Of a DNA stretch of 64,000 nucleotides, positions 13,101-24,608 are shown piece by piece. The position numbers were made by a program, and so were the translations under genes. The stretch is from Theodoxus fluviatilis. Its lineage: Eukaryota > Mollusca > Gastropoda > Cycloneritida > Neritidae. The notes beneath the pieces are model-generated. The model was not told the origin of the DNA. It did not search any database and saw only the letters and a program-made list of their open reading frames with translations. The stretch's first letter is position 1, and each line of letters begins with the position of its first letter. The DNA lies in assembly GCA_034096865.1 (NCBI GenBank), contig JAWQFJ010001141.1, forward strand, positions 73,261 to 137,260, read 5' to 3'.

Positions 13101-16100
13101 AGAAAATATTCAAACAAGTACTCCTTAAAATGATGATACTTTTTGTCCCAAATTGTCTGGTGCTTCAACGATTAACGCACGCTGAATGTGGTAATCGAGC
13201 ATGCGTCTACACAACGCCATTGCGGTCCGATGTACACACAAAAAGGTGGAAAATTTCCGCCTGTTTTCTCCTTTCAAGCGCACAATCCGGGCGCTAGACA
13301 AAAAGTAGATTCATCGTACATTAACATCGAAGATAGCGTAGGAAGGGGTAAATCTTGTAGAATTCGAGGGTGTCTGTACAAAATTGATCGGAAAAGCGGG
13401 AGTGAGCAAATTTTAACAAAATGTCCGATGACGTTCGAACTTTCATCCATAACTCGTCTTTCGATTTTCACCGGAAGTTCAAACATACACCGAACAAAAG
13501 AGCAATCTTTCCTCTAATGAGTAGTAAAGTTTCAACTTGATCAAATGAGAAACTTCGACGGACGAGTGTTTAGAAGAGACCAACCCGAGTCGCGAAATGT
13601 TAACTCCGTCGAGCCACCGCGAGTCGGTAGTGGCGGAGGGTGGTTTTTTAACGTAATCGGCTTGTATGTTCTCAGCGAAAATAAGACGGATTAACACAAA
13701 ACTACACGACACATGTTCTTGAAACCTTCTGCTTCATAAACAACTTTCATTCTTGTTTTTATTCACAATATTTTGTGGATTGTCCACAATTAGCCATGAA
13801 AGTGAAGTGGTATTGCCGAGTGCATTTTGGCTAGTACTGTAGTAGCGCAAAGATTTGATACAAATTACCACGGAATCCTACCACTAGTTAAAAAAAATTA
13901 GACAACTCAGAAAGACTTTCATCTTTCATGTTACATTGGTATTTTGTGTTATTGATATGTGCGAATCCTAGAAAAAGTGGATTCTATCGAACCGACGGCC
14001 ACTTCCGGTCTGATGAAATTTCTTCGAACGTCGCGTGCGGCGTCTATTTAGCACTCGCTGAAGGTCCCGAGTTCTACAATACTTTTTCCAATATGTGCAA
14101 AATATTGCAATAAATATCTTCCTAAATGATTGTTCTAGCATAAACTGAAACAAAAACCCCAATAAACTAACCTATTTAAGCTGATTTGTCTGTCAAAATC
14201 GCATCTGCGCCGTCACGCTCTTACTCGCCATTGTGTGATTTTGACGGTCATGCTATTTACCAAAATGGCGCTAATGTCTTCGAAATGGCTTAGAAATGAG
14301 CATATATGGCCATGGCTCAGAATTGGTGTCTAAAAACCGGACATTTATTTTTTTGTGACTATGTAGGTTTTGTGAACTGCAGTGGAAAAAGAAAAAGATG
14401 ACAAAGCCAACGCAACAAATTTGAAATGAAACGGACATTTATTGGCCACACAGTGGACGAAAACGTATTTAAACGTTGTTCATAACCCTTACATCAAGTC
14501 ACATGATTAAATTGATCATAAACAAGGAATTTAGGCCACATCACTTCAGAATTTCAGCCGATATTGATAAGCAAGCTACAGTAATAGGCTCTGCACTAAA
14601 ACTCTAGAAAATTGACTGAACCGAGCCGAAGAAAATAAAACTCTTTCTAGCAGTTCATAACCTTACAGCATTGAGAGCGCCCCTTGTTATAAACATCTAA
14701 AACTCATGGTCTTATCAGTCAAATATATGTTTAATTAGAATGCATCAACCAGCTAACACTGGGAGTAGATTTTAGAGTGGTCCTGCGAGCAATTTTGTTG
14801 AATACCAGGATGATGTAGCAACTTTTGTAAAAAAAAAGGTTTTACAGTGTACCAAAAGTAAAAAAACTAAAATATAACCCACATTAAAGAGCAAATCAAC
14901 TTAATCACCATGTAATGCAAAATGTGTTATCATGTGGCAATCATTTAGGGAAAATTCAAATTTCTACACCAACAGCAAACAGCAAAATCACTAATTGGTC
15001 TCATTTGTTCATAACTTTACAGCGGGACAAAATTAGTTTTTATGAATTGGTATCTAAATGCTGCATAGCTCAGACATGATTCATACACCCAAAGCACACA
15101 TATTGGATGAGGATAACAACAATGCCTTTGAATATCTAGTACTTTAAAACAATCACAAGTTATCACTAAAAAAGTATAGTAGTACATAACATTACAGCAC
15201 CAATGACCAATAATTCAAAATAATTGACAGCCACGCCTTTAAAATGCCCTAAAAATGTAAAGAAACAAGCTCATCCAAGTGACAGACCAAAAATAATGCA
15301 TTTTGAAGTTGTAAACACATTTTGGAAGGATATAGTAAGGCAAATAAGGAAATTGTTCATAACCTTACGACACGCAATGTTTTCAGACACAGGGGTTTGG
15401 AAACCCAAATTGTGATAAGAAATTAAAATTTGACCAACAGAGGTAAAAATGATACAAGGAACTGAACTAGAGTAAAAAATACTGTAGCAATGCTGATATA
15501 AACGATGATGCTTAAAAGTTCATAACTTTACAGCACAGTGGTTCTTTTACTGGAAAATCATCATGCCTAGTGGCATATGGCCATGGCTCAGAATTGGTGT
15601 CTAAAAACCGGACATTTTATTTTTTTGTGACTATGTAGGTTTTGTGAACTGCAGTGGAAAAAGAAAAAGATGACAAAGCCAACGCAACAAATTTGAAATG
15701 AAACGGACATTTATTGGCCACACAGTGGACGAAAACGTATTTAAACGTTGTTCATAACCCTTACATCAAGTCACATGATTAAATTGATCATAAACAAGGA
15801 ATTTAGGCCACATCACTTCAGAATTTCAGCCGATATTGATAAGCAAGCTACAGTAATAGGCTCTGCACTAAAACTCTAGAAAATTGACTGAACCGAGCCG
15901 AAGAAAATAAAACTCTTTCTAGCAGTTCATAACCTTACAGCATTGAGAGCGCCCCTTGTTATAAACATCTAAAACTCATGGTCTTATCAGTCAAATATAT
16001 GTTTAATTAGAATGCATCAACCAGCTAACACTGGGAGTAGATTTTAGAGTGGTCCTGCGAGCAATTTTGTTGAATACCAGGATGATGTAGCAACTTTTGT

Positions 16101-19100
16101 AAAAAAAAAGGTTTTACAGTGTACCAAAAGTAAAAAAACTAAAATATAACCCACATTAAAGAGCAAATCAACTTAATCACCATGTAATGCAAAATGTGTT
16201 ATCATGTGGCAATCATTTAGGGAAAATTCAAATTTCTACACCAACAGCAAACAGCAAAATCACTAATTGGTCTCATTTGTTCATAACTTTACAGCGGGAC
16301 AAAATTAGTTTTTATGAATTGGTATCTAAATGCTGCATAGCTCAGACATGATTCATACACCCAAAGCACACATATTGGATGAGGATAACAACAATGCCTT
16401 TGAATTTCGTGTACTTTAAAACAATCACAAGTTATCGCTAAAAAAGTATAGTAGTACATAACATTACAGCACCAATGACCAATAATTCAAAATAATTGAC
16501 AGCCACGCCTTTAAAATGCCCTAAAAATGTAAAGAAACAAGCTCATCCAAGTGACAGACCAAAAATAATGCATTTTGAAGTTGTAAACACATTTTGGAAG
16601 GATATAGTAAGGCAAATAAGGAAATTGTTCATAACCTTACGACACGCAATGTTTTCAGACACAGGGGTTTGGAAACCCAAATTGTGATAAGAAATTAAAA
16701 TTTGACCAACAGAGGTAAAAATGATACAAGGAACTGAACTAGAGTAAAAAATACTATAGCAATGCTGATATAAACGATGATGCTTAAAAGTTCATAACTT
16801 TACAGCACAGTGGTTCTTTTACTGGAAAATCATCATGCCAAGTGGCATAAATTGTCATAAAACAACCAAATAAAAGTATTTCAAATTTCCAAACACAGAA
16901 TTCACAAGTTATTGCAAAAAAAACTGGCCAAAGTTATCCACACTTCGATTCAAGAACAGTTTTGTATCAGTCTATCCATCTCTGTAATATTTGATATTTC
17001 ATTCTCATCTGTGATTCTCACTCTCCAGCTGTGATGAAAAATTAATCGAAAATGGAAAGACACAGCTCACACACAATCAAGAAAAAAAACACCATCAATA
17101 TCTGAACTAAAAGATGAAGACAAATGCACGCTTTGAAGTTCTTGTTGTGTAGTCACGGAGGACAGCCAAAATGTCACTCCGCTGGATAAAAAACTCAGGC
17201 ACTTGTTCTGCTGGCCACTTCCACCCGTCTGGGAAGCCGTTGACCTTCTCCAGGTACTTGCCCCAAGGGCCCTCCTCCGAGACTCTAGTCACCTGTAACA
17301 TCATCAATAAGTTCTTTATAGCTTGGGCAGGTTAAGGGAGTGGGGTTGGGGGAAGTGGGGTGTCTTTTCTATTATTTGTCTGAAGAAAATGTGGTAAAGT
17401 TATGAACTGTGAGACTGAGAAAACAAAAAAAATGGCAAAGCTTAACATTATAAAAGCCAGAGAGAAGTTGGAGGTTCTGATTTTTGCACAAAAAAGAGGT
17501 CACAGTTAGAAACATGTCCATTAAAATAAAGGGCATAACTTTGACCTTAGTTCATAACTCTACACATATCATAATGCAGACATCTGCTGTAAGGTTATGC
17601 ACTGAATATGCACAAGTAACTGACGCTAAAGGTGAGATTAACAGTTAGTTCCAGATTGTAAACTGGAGATAAGTTAAAAGTTTCCCTACAAAATAATACA
17701 ATCAATGGCATAGTGGAACATTTGGCCTTTGTTCATAACTCCACAGCAATAAGTGTCGAAGAACTTGCTGTAAGATTATGAACTACACCAGTTTAAGTAA
17801 CCCTACAATAAAATTTCAATCTGATCAACTAAGATGAAAAATAAACTTTGGATAATAAAAATTCCATCTAGTTTTCACAATTTAAACCTATAATGCTTTC
17901 AAAAATTGCTGATTTAGGGTCCGCAAGTGGCAGGCACATTTGTTGTTGTTGAAAAGTTATGAACTACATCGACATGAGATATTGCCGTGATTATCGAGTG
18001 ACAAAACAAGCGAATCACTTCCTTACTTAAAATTATAAGTGAAAGCAGGAAATTAACGATTTCATCAACAACTCTTCATGAAATAGTACTCCGAAAATCT
18101 GAGTTCATAACCCTACGACAAATCGATAACAAAAACTTATTTTTTACCCGTTGATTGTAAATTGAATTGGCTCCGAACCCGCCGAAACCACGTGTGCACT
18201 CGTTTGTGAAACAAAACAAGACAACAAGCAACAGTGCTGTTTGAGAAATAAATGAAATACAAGCAAATGTGTATGGCAAATCAGTTCATAACGCTGTCAA
18301 CAAAAGTTACAGCAAAACATTTACCTTCTTTCTCTTCGCCTGAGGCAGACATTGTCGATTTTTTTCCAAGCAGAATCCCAGGCTGTGATGCTTTCGCGTC
18401 GAAGACAACGGAATGATGACGCATCCGCATTTCTGGTTTAGTATCCATCCGATCAAAATGTAGTTCATAACTTTTCGTCTTACAGCAAACTCGCACATTT
18501 CACCAATGTAGACCAGTTCTGTGGAAACCATCGCGCTGACCTCAAATTTTAACCCAGCAAATGTTACTCTAACATAGTCTCAACAAAAACTTTGAGTAAA
18601 ATAATACACATGTACAATGGCGGATTAATAATAACAAAAAGAAGTTCCACTGTTTCGTTCACGACAATTCGTTATGAACTACGCATCGTTTTTTCTCGGC
18701 AAATGCGCGGCGCGTACGCAAAATTTTACGTTTGCAAAATAATCATGGAATTCGTCAACATTTCTAGAACCCGCAAACTTTCTTTTGAGGTGTTTAGGCC
18801 AGAGGAACTGCACAAAAAACCGATATGAAGACACCCATCGAAAAATGTCCGGTAAAAATCGGAAAAATACGGCCGATTTTCCGCAAAAAAATCATTGCAG
18901 AGAACAAACTAGCGACAACGGCAATTCATTTAAAGTGAAAACAGAAAGATTGACATGTCTTGGATGTAAAAATTCTCTTTCCGTTCACATTAAGCAATTC
19001 TGCTTTGAGAAATCTGCACTTGAATGCAGTGAGTCGGCAAAAAGTACCGTTCGACGCCATTTCTGAGCCAAGGCCATATATCGTTATCCCCTTCTTGAAT

Positions 19101-22100
19101 ATGATATATTTAAGCTATTCTAATTAAACCAGAACTATATTTGACCAAATTACGTTAGAAACAGCAACATTTTGAAACAGACATGCGGTCGCCATTTCGA
19201 TCCAGCGCCAAATGGTAAATAGCAAAATCGGACATGGATATCCAGCTGTTTCTTCTGAAGTTCAGCATTCAGGGACTCATCAAAGAGCAGCACCAGAGAA
19301 TCAGAAGACCGGGCCTTTGCCTTGAGCATGTCTAAGAAATGTGGCCCCAGACCAAAAGTTGTCAAGTACCGGGCTTTGCTTTCACTCAAGGCAAACTTGG
19401 AGGCGATGACACTGTCGGGAAACATGCGACGGAACAGCTCGTTCATTCCTTTGGTACTGGAGAATGAGAAGTGGGAGATGACCATTTTCAAAGTCCACAA
19501 AATTTCTGCTTTCAGTGTGTCCTCTGTTGTCAAGAAAGTGTCAATCCCAGTAGATCTACTGCCACTGCCAGTGGGTGCAGGCCTAGTTTCGACCGGCGTA
19601 GCAGCGCCAGCTGGAACCACCACCTTTGAAGCACTCTCTGTCTCAGCATTTTTTGCAGTTTGAACAAAATCTGATATTCGTGTTTGACGTTTGCTCTTTT
19701 CTTCTTGGTGTTTTTTAGCACGCGCCTGGTGCGCGACACCTTTCATGTGGCTTTTCAACGCTGCCGCTCCCATGTTGGATACATCAAAGTCTTTTTCACA
19801 AAATCGGCACTTTGCCATCCCATCCACTCTCGCTCGCATGACCCACTCACGGTATTCAGGGTCTCCTGTCCAAGAGTCTTGAAAGCGACACTTTCCAGGC
19901 ATGATGATAATCTGATTCTCAAAGAAACACTGCACCACAAACAAAACAATCTCTTTTCACTCTGTCCTCGTTTGAACCAACTGACCGGACCGGCGTGGAA
20001 ATGAAACGAGGTCACCTAGCCAAAGAACCAATCAGGAAGCAGAAGGCACACGAGCCTTCAGAATTAACCAATGGGATGCAAGGGTACGTTTTCCTGACGT
20101 GCTCAGCGTTTAAAATTACATTGAGAGTATCGCGCGAAGCACAGCCTAGAAAACGTCTTTTTTTCTTTCTTTTTTTTCTTTCTTAAATTCCATGACTTTC
20201 CATGACCTAAGTTGAAATTCCATGACTTTCCAGGCCTGGAAAATGAAAAATCAAATTCCATGACTTTCCAGGTTTTCCATGACCTGTACGAACCCTGCGA
20301 GGGGGAGGAAGATGGTGAGGAGGAGGAAGAGGAGGAGTCCTGAGTCAAGTCATTTCACACAAAGAAATTTAAGAAATTTCAAATAATAAAGAAAGGTTCA
20401 TCAGAGTACGAAAACCAAGTCCACCATAAAGCCACATGTACGCCTAAGGGACATCAAGTCAAAAAGAGTTGCTTCCCTTGAACCAGAATGCTTAGTCATA
20501 ACCCCAAAATTGTTCTAGGACATAGCAAGACGGCAACAATTTGATTCCTAGGGAAATTTCCGGTCATGGCAGGGAAGGGGTTAACATTGATGTACGATTT
20601 CCTGTAATGCAACATTCTACCTCTCCCACCATTCCCATACTGTCCCTTGCTGCCATTCCCATACTGTCCCTTGCTGCCATTCCCATACTGTCCCTTGCTG
20701 CCATTCCCATACTGCCCCTTGCTGCCATTCCCATACTGCCCCTTGCTGCCATTCCCATACTGCCCCTAGCTGCCATTCCCATACTGTCCCTAGCTGCCAT
20801 TCCCATACTGCCCCTAGCTGCCATTCCCATACTGCCCCTAGCTGCCATTCCCATACTGCCCCTAGCTGCCATTCCCATACTGCCCCTAGCTGCCATTCCC
20901 ATACTGCCCCTAGCTGCCATTCCCATACTGCCCCTTGCTGCCATTCCCATACTGCCCCTAGCTGCCATTCCCATACTGCCCCTTGCTGCCATTCCCATAC
21001 TGCCCCTAGCTGCCATTCCCATACTGCCCCTAGCTGCCATTCCCATACTGCCCCTAGCTGCCATTCCATACTGCCCCTAGCTGCCATTCCCATACTGCCC
21101 CTTGCTGCCATTTCCATACTGCCCCTAGCTGCCATTTCCATACTGCCCCTAGCTGCCATTTCCATACTGCCCCTAGCTGCCATTCCCATACTGCCCCTAG
21201 CTGCCATTCCCATACTGTCCCTAGCTGCCATTCCCATACTGCCCCTAGCTGCCATTCCCATACTGCCCCTAGCTGCCATTCCCATACTGCCCCTAGCTGC
21301 CATTCCCATACTGCCCCTAGCTGCCATTCCCATACTGCCCCTAGCTGCCATTCCCATACTGCCCCTTGCTGCCATTCCCATACTGCCCCTTGCTGCCATT
21401 CCATACTGCCCCTAGCTGCCATTCCCATACTGCCCCTTGCTGCCATTCCATACTGCCCCTTGCTGCCATTCCATACTGCCCCTTGCTGCCATTCCCATAC
21501 TGCCCCTAGCTGCCATTCCCATACTGCCCCTTGCTGCCATTCCCATACTGCCCCTTGCTGCCATTCCCATACTACCCCTTGCTGCCATTCCATACTGCCC
21601 CTTGCTGCCATTCCCATACTGCCCCTTGCTGCCATTCCCATACTGCCCCTTGCTGCCATTCCCATACTGCCCCTTGCTGCCATTCCCATACTGCCCCTAG
21701 CTGCCATTCCATACTGCCCCTTGCTGCCATTTCCATACTGCCCCTAGCTGCCATTCCCATACTGCCCCTTGCTGCCATTCCATACTGCCCCTTGCTGCCA
21801 TTTCCATACTGCCCCTAGCTGCCATTCCATACTGCCCCTTGCTGCCATTCCCATACTGCCCCTAGCTGCCATTCCCATACTGCCCCTAGCTGCCATTCCC
21901 ATACTGTCCCTAGCTGCCATTCCCATACTGTCCCTAGCTGCCATTCCCATACTGTCCCTAGCTGCCATTCCCATACTGCCCCTAGCTGCCATTCCCATAC
22001 TGCCCCTAGCTGCCTAGGCAAGGTGTGGAGTTACTCATTCAATTTTCCTTCTCCAAGTCATCACATGCTTAATTTAGGACAATGAGTCTGCAAAGTGCAA

Positions 22101-23645
22101 CTCATGAGAGAGCAGCTAGAGGTAACAACACCTGGATCACTATGGTGATGACAGCAAGGGGCAGAGAGGGGCAGTACTGGACAACTATCATTGAAACAGG
22201 CACTCCATCTGACATCAAAGAAAGTCTTCCATCTCGTAGCTGAAGAGCATGAGGGAGCTGCTGAACAGGCAAGCATGGCTCATGAAGCACCTGCATAATA
22301 GCCAGGAGCTAGTGCCTGGACCCTATCGCCCTCTGTGTAAGCAATGTAGCGAGAGGGCCGTCATCCATCACACAATACAGCTGTCAACCCAACGCCAAGC
22401 CAAAGTGACCAGAGAAGATAAGGTGCTGCTTACATATTGATCATCATGCTGCAGCAGGGTGGAAAGGGACTCGACACAGTTCTCCAAGGCAGCATCCTGC
22501 GGCTCCATCTTTCCACACAGGCGTGACACAACTGACATTGCAGAGTGCAGCGTATCCTTGTGCACCTGGGATCCGTGTTCCCTGATGAAGGTCAGGACGC
22601 AGTTCAGGCCTCCTGCCTCAAACACTGCACCAGACTCCCGAGTGCACACAAGCTCCAAGACCTGGGTAGAAAAAACAACACCATCAGTGCCTGATAAAGT
22701 AGAGTCACTGCCATATAACATTAAATTCATAGGAAATCGATGCCCCCAAAACCACCCATATGAATGGATTTCCTCGTAATATTTAATTTAGCACTCTATA
22801 GAGTGGTTCAACCAAAGCCTATGGTATTATAACATTACTGGGGGAATAGGAAACCCTTATCATTGAGATTCCAATTGAAAAGTATACAACTAGCCCATCA
22901 CCCCATCATACTGCTCATTATCCATCCCCTTACTCAGCTCCATGTAGATAGCCAACTGTCAGCTAAGGGCAGTCTTCTTCCTTCACCGCCGTAGCCATCC
23001 ATGCTTTTTGACAAATGCTATTTGCCTGAAAGTGTGTGTGTCTTTCATGGTCTTGTGTATTTACCCATTTATGTCCTGTATCACAATGATACACCCTTTT
23101 CACTATTCCCACACTGTCCCTTGTTGCCAAGTACAGGTGTAAATAGGCTCTCTAGTTCTACTGGGATTGTTCTGAATACAGAACTCCCCGCCTCTGTTCG
23201 TCACTCTACATCTCCCTCGACCTTTCGCTCTGCTCTCAAAGCTCACCTCTTCTTGAAATTGTTCCCGAATCCTGTCTAAGTATCTTCATCTTCCTCCCCT
23301 CACTGTTCTCTTTGTACTAGCTTGCCTAAGCCCCCTACCACCCTCCTGTCTCTCCTCCCCCTCTCCCCAGTTTCATGGTTAAGCGGTGACGCTGTACATC
23401 AGTTTGTCGAATGCCTGCAGTGAATGTCTGACTCCTATGTTATTAAGTTTATTAAGTTACCTTTGATGTGATTGACGGTTATTGTATATTGTAATGGTTG
23501 TTTATGTATGCGCCTTGAGCATGTCTTAACTCATGGTAAGGCGCTATATAAATCCACACATTATTATTATTATTATTACATCAACTAGGCAATAATGGAA
23601 CTTGTTATTGTTCCATCTACCCTATCCCACAATTTCACTGAAATC

Positions 23646-23677
<32 letters not shown>

Positions 23678-24031
23678 ACCTTGATGCACTGCTCAGAAAG
23701 GTCCTTGCTGGCACGGGTGGACATCTCAGCCACCACCAGACGGTTGCAAAGTGCCTTGATGGCACCATCCACACCGACGATGCGGCGGGTGCACTCAGCC
23801 GAGACATCCAGGTAGTAGGTGATGGCCCGGGCAGTAACTTCAAGCACATTGTCAGGGGCGCACTCGTCCAGGAAGATCTTGCACAGGGCTGGCAAGAATG
23901 TTCTTGGGGGGCAGCTAAAGGAACACAAAATGTACACACCATTTAAGAATATAATAACGCATTTACACACACACACACACACACAGAAACACTGTGGTTA
24001 CAATAACATGGCAAAAAAAGATAAGGTTGGG

Positions 24032-24104
<73 letters not shown>

Positions 24105-24129
24105 GTTAGAGGAGGCCAGTTTGAAACTG

Positions 24130-24208
<79 letters not shown>

Positions 24209-24510
24209 ATTAGATTCATCCAGACATAAAATCATATTTCTCTTTCACTGAAAATGATTTTTTACTTAAATAATGCTAACAGGAGAGATGGGACAGTATG
24301 CAGTTTGTTTACTTTCAACTTTTTCTTTTCTCCCCACCCCACCCCCTTAAAAAAAAAAAGGTTCGGGTCAGCAGGGAAAAATAGGGTTGGTCAGATTATA
24401 GTAACCACAACATTTTTCTCATTTTTATAAATTCCTAATATAATGCATTATAATACATCAATACATCTAAATCATGAAACTTAAGGGGGGGGGGGGGGGG
24501 GGGGGGGGGT

Positions 24511-24608
<98 letters not shown>

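Larger units (their letters stand above)
14302..19081. mobile_element. Unclassified inverted-repeat element with dispersed GTTCATAAC motif, nested in the hAT
   Basis: The outer ends are a 29-bp inverted repeat with three mismatches, beginning ATATATGGCC (14302-14330 and 19053-19081 reversed). Inside are more than 20 copies of GTTCATAACTTTACAGCA or close variants in both orientations, a 1.27-kb tandem duplication and a two-exon minus-strand gene. A further imperfect inverted repeat (GCTATTTACCA, then TGGCGCT) lies outside at about 14249 and 19225, so the exact boundary is uncertain. I do not recognise the superfamily. Confidence 0.6.
12875..20297 (-). mobile_element. 7.4-kb composite hAT transposon in HECTD1 intron 3
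   Basis: The ends are inverted repeats: CAGGGTTCATACAGGT at 12875 and its complement (CAGGGTTCGTACAGGT) ending at 20297. They begin with CAGGG as in hAT elements. Both subterminal regions carry CCATGACTTTCCATGACC-type repeats. The flanks share CGAGGG (12869-12874 and 20298-20303), a plausible remnant of the 8-bp target duplication, within a purine-rich tract that continues on both sides. It holds a truncated hAT transposase (19150-19902) and a nested element (14302-19081). It accounts for most of the 9.7-kb intron. Confidence 0.75.

Noticed and set aside
15224..16687. Two identical 63-codon ORFs, as a gene pair
   Set aside because: Consequence of the 1.27-kb tandem duplication; non-ATG start and no family resemblance.
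20541..22021. Long ORFs on both strands (up to 260 codons) with 8-residue periodic peptides
   Set aside because: They are the 24-bp minisatellite read in different frames; stops are absent only because of the repeat.
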